Positions 50,190-64,000 are shown, counted from the first letter of the stretch. The stretch: DNA of 64,000 nt from Mansonella perstans (GCA_037074765.1 JBAMDO010000066.1:372001-436000); one strand, 5' to 3'. Numbers and translations are program-made. Notes: a model not told the origin generated them from the sequence alone.

Positions 50190-53100
50190 ATGACTGGACA
50201 AGAGTCATCCCAGAAAATTTTTATTGATGGATTAATACGACTTGGATACTACACTGTTTTCCTGTGTGTTACTGCGGAATTCTTAATTCTTTCACAGCTT
50301 GGAAATATGTTTTATATGATTTATGCTGGTATGAAACAATTTTTGTGCATAATTTGAAGTAAATTTAACAATTAAATTTGTAAAACTTATCATTTCATCA
50401 ATTTTTGCTTTGAAGAGTCCAGCTCATTAAAGTATGAAGTGAGCTTACATATCAATTACAATTAATTTAAGGAATTTTTGATAGTCGATTCTAGTCCATT
50501 TTTTTTACTAGTAATTTTAATTATTAATTTCAATTTACTTTTTAAATAATTTATTTTAAAATTCAGGTGCTGAACCAACTATTAAGAGTTGTGGTTTGCA
50601 TAAGTTCAGTTCATCAATGAGTTCATTGGAAATTTGCAAACAAATTCAAGCATTAAATGAAAATGAAACATGCAAACCCGAAATGGAATATGACTTTAAG
50701 TCAATGAATGTTGAGGTAATATAATTTTGAAGTGATTTGCTTTGCAATAAGTTTCTTTTGTTTCTTTCGGAAAATTAGTAAAGAACAGAATGTGAATGTG
50801 TTTGTAAGCATTTTCCGTTTTAAACTGAAATTTGGTTTTTTTTTTTTTTGAATTAAATTTCCTTTTTAATCTAACATTGATTACACAAAAAAACTTCTGC
50901 AGTTTTCACCATGAAAAGAAAGCAATTGAAAAAAAGAGAAGAGAAGAAGTTGATATTTGATAAGAAATAAAAATGTTGCATTGGTAAATGAAATTCATCA
51001 ATTACAGTTCGAACATATCTGTCATAATTCTGTAAAATACAGCAAATCGATTCAAATGATTGGCGCTGCTGTTGGGTCATTTATTTTTGGACAGATTAGT
51101 GACTTTTATGGAAGAAAACCGGTAAATCTTTTTTTTTTTTAATGTTTAAATATTACTGGAATGACTGGATATTTTTTAATGCTTATATTTCAAACTATGT
51201 GAAAAAATCGATTCAATTGTTTTTTCCTGCCCCGTTAATAATGGAAGTTATAATAGCATATTTTGCGACAGTTAAGTGTCCAAATTATAAAAATCGGAAA
51301 CTAAAAATATACATATTTCTTTAGACATTATTGTTCTGCGTATCGGGATGTGTTCTATTTGGTTTTATATCAAGTTACTCTGAAGATTTACTTACAGCTA
51401 CCATTTTTCGAACCATTATTGGACTTTTTAATGGTGGACAAATAGCGTAATGGTCTTTTTATAGTTTCTCCCTAAAGTTTTTCATAAAATAAAAGTTTTT
51501 GAATGAAATCCATTGTTTGTTGTAAAGAGAGAATCATTATAAAATTTAAATATTAATAAATTTTTATTGAACCAAAAAAAAAATAGTGTGACAAGTAGAA
51601 ATATATTATATATCCGCATTTGGAAAAAAATTATGGACGAAAATTATATAAGTTATGAAAATTTAATTTGAATGTAATTTTTCAGTGCTTTATTCGTATA
51701 TATGGTTGAAATGTTACCAAAAAAAGACCGTGTCTGGATTACAACACTCATCTCATTTTCACCAAATGTGTTGTTTTTCGCTGCGATGGCATATTACAGC
51801 CAAAATTGGCGACAATTAGCGATTGTCGTCAGTTTTTTAACATTACCAGCTATTCTTCTATGCATGTTTGTCATAATTTATTGCAAAATTTCCTTTTTTA
51901 TTTTCATTCCTAAAAGTAAATAAAAGTAAAGTAATTTATGACGCCACTCATATGCTGTATATCTTACGACTTCATGACGTTGTAAATTGTTAGTTATGTT
52001 CGGTTAAAGGTCAACGTACTGTATTAAAAGATATTAGCATAATAATCTGTTCAACGAAAAATCTCGGATTATTGATTAGTTAAAATTGCGATTGAAGCAT
52101 TGTATACTTTTGACGGCGAAAAAGATTATGAGAAACAGAGAAGGGCTGGAAGTTAGTGTATGATCATTTTATGTTTATTAAATATTGAAGAGAGATCGGA
52201 AAAAGTGGTAATTTATAAGTGATTGACAATTTTCTTGCTTTATAATTCAGTAGTCTGATAAGTAATCAAATAATCATAAAAGATTAAAAATTGTGCTAAC
52301 TGCAATTTCGAAATGAAATGTTTCATAGATTGTTTTCAGTTTATCATATGAATCACCACGTTGGTTGATTCAAAAGGGACGCATCAGAGAAGCACATCAT
52401 GTGTTGAAGCAAATTACACGTTGGAATGGCCGAAACGATGTCACGAATGATATGATCGACGAAGTTATCGCTGCAGAAAAAGAGGTCAATTAATGCTTTA
52501 CTTTTATTCCATTGATTCAAAAATATAACCGAAGTATGCGAGAAATTTCTCAATTTAAAGTTTTATTGACTCATTAAGTAATAACACAGCTACCATATTC
52601 TGTACTAAGTTGAATTCAAAATTTTGACTCATTCAATAGGTCAGTGTGTAACAGCAAAAAAAATCATATATTGTTCTTACTGAATACTACCACTTCACGA
52701 TACTCTTTTGTTCTAACAAGGTTTAAGCAGTATGTTGAAATTTAATTTCAGATACTACATCAGAAGGAAAATCGAAAAAATTACTATATCTATCATTTAT
52801 TTTATACTCGTCGACTCACCTCGTACATTTTGGTTTTATCTTACAGTTTGTAAGTCAATTTTAATTGATAATTATTTATTTCGTTGGACTATCAAGAAAT
52901 TTTTCAATTATGGCATTTTACGTCATTTAGAAATATGTGTCTTCAATTTTAGAATGGATTGACCGTACAATTGAGAATATTACAATTGAGAAATTTATCG
53001 ACTTTTTTTCCGATTTCTGTTTTATATAATATTTCCTGAAAGTTAACTTATTATTATTTTCTTTCCCAGAAATTTCACTGATATGTTTAGCCTTTCTTTT

Positions 53101-54277
53101 TTTGCTGCCGTATCACTTTTTTTTGAAATGCTGCAATAATTTCAGTTATTAAAAAATTTGAAAGTAATATTTTTTTAAAGTTTGGCAGCAAGTATAATAA
53201 ATTATGGTATGCTATTCAGTATGGAAAAATTGCCCGGTTCAATTTACACAAACAATATTATCCTTGGCTTAATAAGGTAACAACATTTCACTCCTTATCA
53301 ATTGGATGCAATGGAATTTCTTAAGTAATACTCGTATCATTCAAATTATAAACTAGCAATAATAAAGAGGAGTTTAATGGACATTTCTTGAAAATATATA
53401 AAAAATGATATGAGGTGATAATGATGATAACTCATGAATGCTTATATCATCATTATAATCATGATAATGTATTACAGGTATGTAGTAAACATTGCTTCAG
53501 CTTTAACTGATTATAAACAACAGTGGTTTGGTCGAAGATTGGCTCATACAATGCCATTAGCTTTGACATCTATTGGATTTTTCATTCATTTCGTTATTAT
53601 TTGTTTAGGTAAATTTATCCTTAATGTTTGAATCGAACTTATTCTGACAGATAATGTGGGATTCACGTTAAGTTAAAGCTTATGTTAAGTTTAATTATTC
53701 TATAATTAAAAGTGAAAAGCTAAAAAAAGAAAAGAAGTTTGTATTTATCCTTTCAACATTGTCATCGAATGCTTTCATCAACTGTAAATTTTGACCACCG
53801 ATTCCAGGGCTTAATACTAAACTGGAAATTGTCTCACGGATATCAACACTAATAGCAATTGCAATGATGAGTCAGATTTTTATAATAAGCGGCATGTCCG
53901 GAAACGAATTGTTCCCGACACCGTTACGCAGCATGTGTTTTTCATTTCTACAAACTGTCGGTCGTATCGGTGCCGTTTTCGCTCCTCAATTATTTACTTT
54001 GGTAAGCAAACTTATTGGAAAGAATACTAACAGCTGAAAAAGAGAAAAAAGTGACACGTAAATATTTTTGGTAGTATGTTGTGTATCGATCAATTTTTGA
54101 ATAATTTTACAGGCTAACCTTTGGACACCTGCGCCTTTTGCAGCATTAATTATTCTTGCATTTACCGATTTACTTCTCTTTCTTATTTTCATTCCGGAAA
54201 CAAAGGATCAACCACTTCCTGAACGTTTATCAACTGTTACACTTCGATATCCGACTGAGCAATTGTTGAATTCGTGA
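50190..54277 (+). CDS. SLC22-type organic cation transporter (MFS), 510 aa
   Basis: Eleven exons: 50190-50328, 50567-50715, 51008-51121, 51325-51446, 51686-51865, 52340-52484, 52752-52849, 53181-53276, 53478-53608, 53808-54001, 54113-54277; exactly 511 codons. A hydrophobic TM1 (YYTVFLCVTAEFLILSQL) is followed by a Cys-containing loop, shorter than in vertebrate OCTs, then TM2 and the MFS signature GQISDFYGRKP (ending at residue 134). Next come FRTIIGLFNGGQ, MVEMLPKKDRVW, the family marker YESPRWLIQKGRIREAH in the central loop, MEKLPGSIYTN, FGRRLAHTMPLALTSIG, and PTPLRSMCFSFLQTVGRIGAVFAPQL with TM11-12, then PETKDQPLPERL at the tail. Known role: polyspecific transport of organic cations, carnitine or anions at the plasma membrane; the substrate cannot be told. 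It sits between two inverted ~1.1-kb arms, and its last exon lies partly inside the right arm. Confidence 0.93.
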
Positions 54278-55315
54278 TATTAAGTATGTGAACTTACATA
54301 GCAATCAGTTCTGATAAATAAACCGCCAAAAATCAAAATTTAACAAATCTTTCCAAACTTTAAAAGTAACAATTGAAGAATAAATTTAATTTAAAATGAA
54401 GTGTGGCGGATTATAAACGTTAGCAGATTTCCATAATCACATCCATTCCACTGTGACAATAGAAAAGAGGCGTTGACTTGAAAGAACATTGACAAGATTA
54501 GCTGGATCAAAAGTCATGCGATTCATGGAAATATGTGTTGTCAACCTCCGACAGTGGAAAAAGAGGATTTTTGGTGGAGATTGAAACGACTTTTTACAAC
54601 GTCATCTGCATATTGCGACATTTGCTAAGCTCTTCACTTTCAACATTTGTTATGCATTCCAATGTGAAATATACTTTTGAAGCATTCACAAAGTTTCATG
54701 CAAAAAGTTCCTTTCAATTAATTTTTATCAAACATTTTTCGGTTAAGCGCGAAAATTGTTTTTTTCCCTAACTTTCATTTTTATATTTCAAAAAAAGTCT
54801 CTCTGGACATGAGTAAAACAAAATGTTCTGAGAAATGAAATTATTACAGCGCTGAATATTTTTCATTCTTTCTCGATGCTTATGGAAATCTGCGAAAGTT
54901 AAATTTTGGAAATTTTTATTTAGTGGACCGATGAAGAGAAAGAAAAATTTAGTGGACCGAGATGTCGCGATAGGTTTGCATAAATCTTTGTGGAATGTTT
55001 TATGGTTACCAAAATATAATCAGATTATTATTGTGCAAATAATTTTACGAATAACACAATTAAATCGTTCAGGGCATTCACAACGTCAGCTACACCAAAA
55101 CTGTGAAAGTTCACTAAATTAGTAATTTTTTCTTTAATTCAAATATATAATAAGGAATATACTACGCGGCCAATTGTTTAGGCATAATTAATATTAATTA
55201 AATTGCTTCCTGCAGTTGAAGAATGATCCGAAACTGATATTTACTACTGTATGAACTGGAGTCGTTCGAAGATTCATATCGATAAATATTTCGAGTTCAA
55301 TTTGAAATGATTTCT
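54185..55315 (+). repeat. Right arm of the ~1.1-kb inverted repeat (partner 47437-48595)
   Basis: It starts inside the transporter's last exon, runs through its stop and 3' flank, and ends near 55315. It contains a 63-codon frame (54931-55122) whose peptide matches the left-arm frame except for four visible residues. Beyond 55315 the two sides no longer match. Confidence 0.9.
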
Positions 55316-57438
55316 AAAAAACTAGCTGACTGCTTTATAGGACATGACTCTCAAGCTTGAAATGATTATGGCAGTGAATTGTGCGGCCTTGTCCATGTGC
55401 CATATCATTTTCTTGCTGCTTTTTCTTTGAAATAATTAATGAAATACTCGTAAAAATGTTGAAACTTTAAAATGGTATAAAATGCTTGTACATGCATATA
55501 ATTATTATATGCAATAATTATAATAGTTTAATGATACTACACTTCATCTTCTACATTTCATACATCAAGAAATAATAATTGGAATTTGCTTAATGTATTG
55601 TCAATGGAGTTCAAAAACTTTAGACTCACATGTTTTGAAAATAAAATTACCTTCCAAATTCTGTCAAAGTAAAGGGTAAATGCTAAATATCATTAAAATG
55701 ATTGTTATGGAATGCATATTTCCTTCTAAAAAACTGTTTAGTAGTCATTTTTATCTGATAATAATAACAATTAATAATAATAATAATAACAATAGTAATG
55801 ATAATAAATAAATTGCTAACTTGAATCACGAGTTAGATATTATCAGCCGTATTATTCGTAGTACTCGAACCAAATTTTATTGTGGAAATTTGTAGAGCAA
55901 TTCAGTCCACAGATGGTACTAAACTGCTGAAGGAATAGGATTGTTTTTTGCAGTTCAAGATAGTTTTGAATTTTTATTTTTATTTTTATTCTAAAATTTT
56001 TATTCGAAAATTTTGATCCGCAGATAACATATTCTTTGATTTCCCAGAAATTTTTATCTGGCAGGAGGAAAAGATGGAATTTTATCATCTCTTTTTAACA
56101 TTTTATCATCTGACATTTCGGATCGTCATTCCCGCCGTATTCATTCAGTTTGGTCGAACCTTATGATCGGAAAATATTACGGGACTCTTGGAAATATTAT
56201 GGTAATTATAAGATAATTAAATTGCAGTGATGATTTGAGACGTAATATTTTCTGCTGTTTGTTAATGACTAAATAATCGAAAAGTCTGAAATAAAAGAAT
56301 TGTCTTCTAAGGTATAACTTGGCCATAATTAACAAAAAAGATATGAAAAAATAGAATTAAATAAATTATGTATATGAATTTTCAAATAAATTTCACCAAG
56401 CATTCGATGAATCTTTTTTAAAATTTAAAAAAATGATCAAACTAAAGTGCTCATATAATATTATATGCATATATATATATATAAATGGATGATGATTATG
56501 ATGAACTAAAATGAGAATGGGTGATGATTACGAGGACTTAAAGTAAGTCCTGATAAATGGATGAAGATCATGTAGAACTAAGGTAAGTTCTGATAAGTGG
56601 TGATGTGCATGAAAACCAAGTGAGTTCTAAAAAGCCAAGTATTAGAAAAGGAAAACAAAAATAAATTAGTCGAGCCATAAATCAATGGTAACATTTTATC
56701 AGTAGTACTTCTCAGGTGCGAATGTTAATCGAAATTTACATCAATCAAATCATCAACAAATTTGTACAAAAAATCGAGAGGCTAAATTAAAATTATCATA
56801 GCAAAATGAAGGTAATGAATGCATCATGGATTGTTTAAAATGCAATTGCATCAATAAATCTCGGCATTTTATGATAAGTGAGAATAACACAAAAAATTAA
56901 TTTAAAAAAGGAAAAAATTCGTTGCAAAAATTTTATGATTAACAAATTTTTGATAAGAATTATAAGCAAAACAATCAATTATATTATGCAACAATAATAA
57001 TTATCATTAATCAGAAGTGTTACCAGTCCGAAAAAATTCAATTAAAAAATTCTTTTCTTTTTCGTTATTCTACGTACACCAAAATTAAGTTCTAGTACTA
57101 AACAAGCTTAAGGAACTTTCCAGTAGAAAATCTAAAAAAATAGACCGTTTTTCACGATTAATTACAAGAAACCCAATCAAAATTTATATTCTTGAGAATA
57201 CGATAATTATGATATTGAATAATATCGCGCCAACGTAACTCTTATAATTGCTAAATAATTAACATAAATCATTATAAAACTTCCATTCACTGAAAATCTG
57301 GTAACTTTGAAATTTCATAATTCAAAACAGTAATATTTTCGAAACGAGGAGGAAGAAATATCTTGCAGAAATAGTTTCAATTTTAGATTTCAACAAGTAT
57401 TTTCCGGATTTCGATCTCAAAAGTCACCTTAAAACCAG
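55316..57438. other. Intergenic; microsatellites and degenerate tandem repeats
   Basis: AT-rich spacer between the right arm and the RdRP 3' end. It contains an AAT/AAC-rich microsatellite near 55756-55812, a TA run near 56468-56482, and a degenerate ~45-bp repeat array at about 56484-56635. No gene was seen. Confidence 0.5.
56484..56635. repeat. Degenerate ~45-bp tandem array
   Basis: Three to four loose copies built around ATAAATGGATGATGATTATG...GAACTAAAATGA, GATAAATGGATGAAGATCATGTAGAACTAAG and GATAAGTGGTGATG...AAACCAAGTGAGTTCT. The motif GTAAGTYCTGATAARTGG recurs. Confidence 0.6.
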
Positions 57439-60400
57439 CTAATTTAATTTCTCGAGGCGTTCCACAATGAGCCGACTAATGATATCACTATTTCCTTTGT
57501 AATTTGCAAAAGAATTTACAGATGGTCGTACTGAAAGCAAATCACGCAAACGACGCAATGATTCCAAGGTACCAACTGCCGAAACAATAATACGATCTAG
57601 AAACTTAGCATTTCGTTTTCGTTTTTTTTCATTCGTTCATTTTGAAGATTTCATTTAAAGTCATGCATATTAAAATTATTTTAAATCTGCAAATATAAAT
57701 TTATAATGAAAAAAAAAAGCACCAAAACTAGTCAATGAAAACCTTCAGCACGATCTTCAAAATTTCAACAATAAATTAATGATATCACTGCTCGGTAAAA
57801 ATTTACGTTTAATTCAATTTGAAATTGATATGATTTGTGCACGCAACAAAGGAGAAATACCACTTTATGATAATCTATGCAAACGCAAAAAATATCAAAC
57901 TAATGAGTCAAATAAGGCAAAAGCTTATTAATTATGAATGATTGTTAAATAGTCTGACCTTTTTTCCGATGTACAACTTGGCGCATTTGCAAATATTTCA
58001 CACCAGAATGTTTGTGCACTTTTTCGCGAAACCTAGCGAAATGTGTTGGTGATTCAATAGGTAATTCGATCATAAATGGCTCAACTTCAATAGTTCCAAA
58101 CTAAAAAGAACAAATTCCAGTTTCTAGAAAACTGAAAGTTAGTTTTATTAGAAAACAATTTCCTTCTAAAACAACTATTTTTGCAAAGATGAACTTACAA
58201 CTTTGTGGTTAACTGTACTATCATTCCCATATCCATTACCAGTTAATGTTAAATGATCAAATTTCCCTGTCAAAGCTATACCAAAAAAAGTTTTCAAAGC
58301 AGCCTGAAAATATGAAAATAATAAATATATCAATATTGTACGTCAAGAAAAAATTTGAGATTTTTTTTCAGATCTATGTGACAAAAAGAACGGGAACTAG
58401 GAAAAATATTCTAACTGATATAAATATTCTAAATCAAAATTCTTTTTAAAGCTAAAAAGAAATAAACATCGGAATTGTGAACATATTTTTAGTGCTGATA
58501 AAAACTATACTTCATTTAATTTTATCCACTGTCCTCGCATTAACAGCGAACGATAACCAATATTTCGAAAATTAATCATTTTCAATGTTTGGAGAGTACG
58601 TGAACTAAGAAATTTGAAAAATTTTAATAAGCATACACCGAGACCACCAACAAGATTATTTAAGTCACATGCCAAATCCGAGCCTTCGTTAACAATTTCT
58701 TTTGTCTGAAAACTGATGATAATTATCAATTAACCTGTAGGAGAGATTTAAGACAATGAAACGTTACAGAATTTCAGATAGGAATTTATTTTGTTTTGGA
58801 AATTTTTGCAAAATCATAAGGAAATTTTTGAAGTGTTAAATGTTGAAATTACTTCACCTCTTCAAGAAATTGCACTTGCAAGATATTTTTGTCATCAGCA
58901 TAAAGTCCTAGGCCAAACTGTATAAACAAAAGGCAAATGTGAACAGATTTTAGTCGTTCTTTCAATAACCCATGAAGTGTGGCCCATTTGATGAGAATAT
59001 AAAATAAATCTTCAAGACCTACAAATGCTTGCTCAATTTACTGCATGCAATAAAACAATCAAAAGATATGAAATTTAAATTTTCGTGAAATTTTTAGAAA
59101 TATTTTCTGTCTTATTCTAAAATGATGGTTCTTTGGGTAGTAAATCCTTCTTGCCAGGGATCAATTGACTTTTTTATTTGTAGCACAGACTACGAAATTC
59201 AAAAACTATAAATTCTGTTGATTTGAAGAAGAGCTTTAATGAAAACTTTCAGCATATTAATTAAAAGAAAACAGGCTCCATTTCATCTTGCAGCCCATAC
59301 TTCAATTTTCGCGATCACCGGTTGGAACTACTATTTAGGAGCATTTCAGATTTTTTTGGCAAATTTAAGAGTACTAGATATTTACTAATGTAAATTAAAT
59401 CATTGAAAATGTGAACATGCAAAATGTACCTTTGTAACGGCTATAGTATGGTCTAAGAATAAAATCAGCTTGTTTCGTTGTCATAATGTATGACATAGTC
59501 CGTTTCATGTCTTCTGCATTTGCTTTACAGTAATTATTGATAAACTGGAAATTTTTTGGATTAAAAAATTTCAAATTTTTGAAAAAAGGAAAGTAGAAGT
59601 CCTCGAATTTGTAAAGAAAACCTAAATTTGAAAATTCAAAACTTGAATTTTAACTAACTTCAGATATGCTATCGCCCAATGGATCGAATGATTGAACAAG
59701 TGGTTTGCCATTTAACAATCTTACTTCTTGTTTGAGCTGACATAATATATCCCAAACAAGCCAACCAAATGACAAAATCCGATATGATGTATCCGCCGAT
59801 GCATTTCCTATTGCATTTTATTAGTAAGAAGTAATGATGAGCATAGTAAATAAAGCTGCTATCATAACAATGATTACAGTTAATGATATTAATATATCAA
59901 AACCATGACTAATTGGATAACAGGAGCAATTATTGTTATCGCGTAGTTATCAAAATTAATACAAATAATGGTAGCGGCATTACTATAATAAGATGATTAA
60001 TCTAACTAACAGTTAAATTATCAAGCTACTTCAGACTCAGCTGGTAATTACACTGTTAGCTGGATTAGAATCGCAACATTCAAGATTGTAATATATAATT
60101 GCTACATCAAAATAATTAAAAAAAATTTTTATTATTAACATCTTATTTCAAGACAACAAAGAAATTTTCAAGAGATTAGCAATAGCATTTAGCAATTTCA
60201 AATAATTAATGCAGTTAAAAACTATTTCATTTGATCTGATAAAGATCCAAAGGATTAAACAGTTAAAATGATGTCAGGTAATAAAAATGAAGCGTCGTTT
60301 ATTAAAGATAAATACTTACGGTAGCAAACGATATAATATGCCGATGCTTTTCGCTTCATATCCAAAGATGGATAAAGACAAATACGGCGTTCATGTGCAT

Positions 60401-63400
60401 TACCATTCTGATTATCATCATGATCGGGCAATGTGTTTCCCAAAAATCCACCAAATTCATCAAAGAAACGATGTCGATATCTAGATTCAAGATGTAAAAA
60501 ATCAAAGTTTTCAAGGAAATTATCAGCTGAAAAAATTTTAGAAAAATTACGCTCTAAAAACAGCCGAAATTTTCTTCCCGATTATATGATTTGTATTATA
60601 GAACGACATATCATCCATATCACGACCACTGATTCGATTTCGAATAACGCTAATAAAACCGGAAAACAATTGTCCTTCATCTTCAATGCCATAATTTTCC
60701 ATTATTGACTGCAGCAGTTACTTATATTAAACATGTAAATTATGAAATTGAATGGATAATGATACATAAATAAAAATTGTGCATGTTTTAATTATAAAAA
60801 TATCTCAAACTTTTAAACATCAACCCTTATGTGTGAGTGATAGGAATCAAGCTGAGTTTTAGCGACATCATGGTATTGTTCCCAACCAGGATACTCCAAA
60901 TCCGGATCCAACGTTATTGGCATGCTTCCTTCTATGGCAGATCTGAGATTCAAAGCTTCGTCTAAAAGTCTGATACGCCTGCAAATTAGTATTTGTTGCA
61001 AAAGCTTGGTTTCCTAAGCAACAGTAATACATATTTTCAGCTGAAATTCTTGTAATTTGTTAGAAATGACAACCTAAAAACAGACACTTCAAATAACTTG
61101 TATCAAATGTAAATTGTAAAAGTCACAATTGATTCTTGTTCGAATTAATAATCACATAACAAACCTATACAACTGTCCAACTAAACGAGATGAAATATAA
61201 CTCGGTTCGTAATTTTTACACATAAAATCCGGCCAACGTTCAGCTCTTTCCGGTGGCAGGATGTTTCCATTTTTACCTTGTGTCCACTGTCTTGTTAATG
61301 GAGCGGGTGCATTGCCGGTTTTCGGAAAATCCACAGCTTTTGAATGCTTCTTTGCTATGTTGATACAAACCTGCGAGTAAAACAATCTCCAATTATAAAT
61401 TAGAGAAATCCTCTTTGTTCACAGACTGCATATCTAAACTCGATTCTTAAACTTTAATTCTCACAGTTACCAAATCTCATTTAAGACAAATTTACGACTC
61501 ACAAACTATTCGAAAATTATTGGGAAAACATAGTAGCGAGAGTAGAATTGATCAGACAAGCAAAAAATTCCAATTATGATTAACATGGCATAGAAAAGTA
61601 TTTCGTTTAATGAATACAAATGATTCTTTTTAATTCTTTTATAGAGACAACAAATGGGTCACATTTCAATTAATTCATACCTCGCTTGTGATGCCATAAA
61701 GATCAGCATTAACTAAAAAAGCATTAGAAATTGAGCCAATTGAATCTTGCTTGATATAATTAACAAAGAACTTTCGCATTTCCAATTCCTTAAAAAAAAA
61801 GTCTTCAAGTAATTCTTGTGGATAATAATTCATTTAATGGATAAAAATGGCTTGATAAGTATTAGTTTCCAGTGACAGTTGTAAAAATTAATAAAAGAAT
61901 TATTTCATGATTTGCCGGATGAAAATAAAATACACAAACCACTTGTTCCTCTTCAACAATTTTACTATTTGATGCATTTTTTGTAAAATCTAATGGTGGT
62001 TCATTATGTTCAAACATTAGTTCCGGATCCCATATTACCGAATATTCATCACCATCTAAGTCTGAACCTGAATTATGATAACTATTACTAAAATAAAATG
62101 AGATATTACAGATGGCATCGAATTAAAACAACAAACCAGCCATTTCATCTGGATGCGGTCTTGGTCCATGCTGCGGGAAAACGATGACGTCTACTAAATG
62201 ATGCAATTCAGGAATATCAATTGCTTCAAATACCCGTACATCACCAGCAACAATACATGGGTTTTTCGTTATCATAACTTTACCTGACAAAAACACTGAT
62301 GAAGGAAATAAACTAGGAAAAGAATAAAATTTTTTCAAATAAAATCTCCAAATATAATACTTATGCTTTGATAAATTGCCGGATTCACCAGTTAAGATAA
62401 TTTTTGCAGCAGATTTGGATGGTGTTTTAAGCCAAATATTTTTCGTGAACTGCACAAAAATTTGACCCCATTGCAATTGACTCGTTTCGTCCATTACACC
62501 GAACATCGAACGACCAAGATGTGGTGGTACTTGAATTTGTATTTTAGCAATCAATTTTTCTAAAATGCAGGAATTTTCAAAGTGTTTAACCAGATATCCC
62601 AAATGATCGAAAAATTTCTAATTCAATGGACATACTTAAAGTGCATTTAATGTTTGCTCTCAATAAGCTTCGAAAGAATGGTTCTTGCGTTAAGATAAAA
62701 CCGCGTACAAATGTTAGACGTGAAACGTTGATACGCCATGGTAATTCATTAAGTCTTTCACGACATCTGAGAAAAAGAAATTACTCTTTTATATTATTAC
62801 ATTGAAAACTTCACATTAAAGTTCTCAATCATTAATGAAATTAGTCCAATTTTTTTTTGCTAGCATGAAATATTTGACAATTTTTGTCTTCAAAACTTAT
62901 TTTAGAAAGGGCAATTAGCAACAAACTTTTCTTCGCTCATTAACATATCAGCCAACTGTGTCATCTGCACATCCAACAGGTCATGTATACGTTTTCGAAT
63001 CCGTTTATGGACGGAAAAACCTTGCATCCCACTAACCTATAAAATTATTTTAAGATATCTCTTTATATCACTTTATTAATAAAACTAATTTATTATCAAT
63101 TGTTATTAGCACAGAAAAAAGCTAATTGTATGTGCACAAAAGAAAGTTCCAACAATTTTATGACATATTTATTTAACTTAAAATGACATCTAAAGTTACA
63201 TTGGCTTGTTTTTAGAATAAAAACTTTGTTTTATCAAATAATACCCTATTTGTTTTGATATTTCCAATCCATAATGCAACTGCATAATGTTATATATCAC
63301 ATAAATGTGTAATGCGATCATTCCAAGCATTTGCTTGAGTGATATTTTAATGTCTATCATATTTTAATATAATTAATGAAGCTATGCACAGTTTTAATGT

Positions 63401-63891
63401 AATCGTTCATACTTTAATGATTATATAAAACAAATCCATCAACAGCAGTATTTAGTGTTTATTCTATAATTACCTGATCCAAAATAGATATCATTGGGCG
63501 ATTGAGACAAACTGGTGTCGGTGTAGAATACTTCACAATTTCAATGTATTCGTCTCGTGGTGCTTTAAATTTGTCCTGTATTGATGGTTTACTATTATTT
63601 TTTGCATAATTACAACAAAATAAAACTGTTTTTTCTTTAATATAAATTTAATTCTCTCAAAACTAATTAGAACTTATCAAAAGTGAGCATTTCTTGGAGA
63701 GGAATAGAAATTATGAAATAAATGAAAACCGAATAACGGATTACCTGAGATGGACGAAATATAACAGCTAAATCATTTTGTTTATTTGTTATTTTGTTGT
63801 TATCAACTATATTGTTAGCAGCAGCCCAGTATTTGCGTTGATCCAAACTAGGATCCACGGATAGAACTCCTTTAATGCCACGATGGCGAAT
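57439..63891 (-). CDS. Cellular RNA-dependent RNA polymerase (EGO-1/RRF family), C-terminal ~950 aa; N-terminus outside window
   Basis: Nineteen exons visible, from 63745-63891 down to 57439-57596; others include 63474-63575, 62937-63036, 62636-62766, 62361-62617, 62137-62312, 61940-62067, 61681-61788, 61165-61370, 60825-60978, 60551-60708, 60320-60480, 59659-59807 and 59430-59544. Diagnostic motifs in order: [51 protein letters not shown] with [17 protein letters not shown] with [10 protein letters not shown] and [20 protein letters not shown]; then the catalytic [13 protein letters not shown], whose three Asp bind metal. After this come [15 protein letters not shown] (active-site region), [39 protein letters not shown] and [11 protein letters not shown]. 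The family makes secondary siRNAs (22G/26G class in nematodes) for germline silencing, usually in perinuclear granules. Whether it is EGO-1/RRF-1 or RRF-3 type is undecided. The catalytic residues are intact, so activity is expected. Confidence 0.95.
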
Positions 63892-64000
63892 CTGAATGTT
63901 GCAGACATTAAACTCGAAATTAAAAATAAAATGCTAAATATATTCTTGTATAACTAGAAAATTATCAGTAGGCTAATAAGAGCGAAGTGAAATAGATTCT
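63892..64000. other. Presumed intron of the RdRP gene at the window edge
   Basis: A TTCAG acceptor just right of 63891 shows that the RdRP continues beyond the window. No exon was recognised in the last ~110 bases. Confidence 0.6.

Overview
This is a eukaryotic window, AT-rich and dense in introns. The gene content points to a nematode, most likely a clade III parasitic (filarial-type) worm. The pointers are an MSP-domain sperm protein gene, a nematode-style cellular RNA-dependent RNA polymerase, nematode-like zinc-binding modules, many introns with TTTCAG/TTTTAG acceptors, and first exons that follow a bare acceptor directly (candidate trans-splice sites). The species cannot be fixed from the sequence alone. 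I rebuilt the gene models by hand from open frames plus GT/GC-AG junctions. For the complete models the exon lengths sum to whole codons, except TRM1 (one junction unresolved).

Layout from left to right: an AFG2/SPATA5-type AAA ATPase (minus, C-terminus cut by the window edge); an unrecognised Pro/Ser-rich coiled-coil protein of about 556 aa (minus); an intergenic stretch with a dispersed repeat, a hairpin and a CpG-rich 16-bp tandem repeat; tRNA dimethyltransferase TRM1 (minus); two neighbouring minus-strand genes, here called A (FLYWCH-like zinc-binding domain) and B (integrase H2C2 zinc-binding domain without a catalytic core), which share a C-terminal zinc-ribbon module and an intron position; a T-rich upstream region with a triple forkhead/ETS-like repeat; a small MSP-domain (SSP-type) gene (plus); an AGGF1-type OCRE/FHA/G-patch gene (minus); tRNA-Lys(CTT) (minus); an sHSP with long extensions (minus); a gene-poor region of about 9 kb; an SLC22-type organic cation transporter (plus) lying between two inverted arms of about 1.1 kb, one of which carries a decayed copy of the transporter's last exon; and the C-terminal ~950 aa of an EGO-1/RRF-type RdRP (minus, runs off the right edge).

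Most genes are housekeeping or RNA-related (ribosome/AAA, tRNA modification, splicing-linked OCRE/G-patch, small-RNA RdRP). The least explained parts are the A/B zinc-ribbon pair with its domesticated-integrase domain and the inverted repeat around the transporter.
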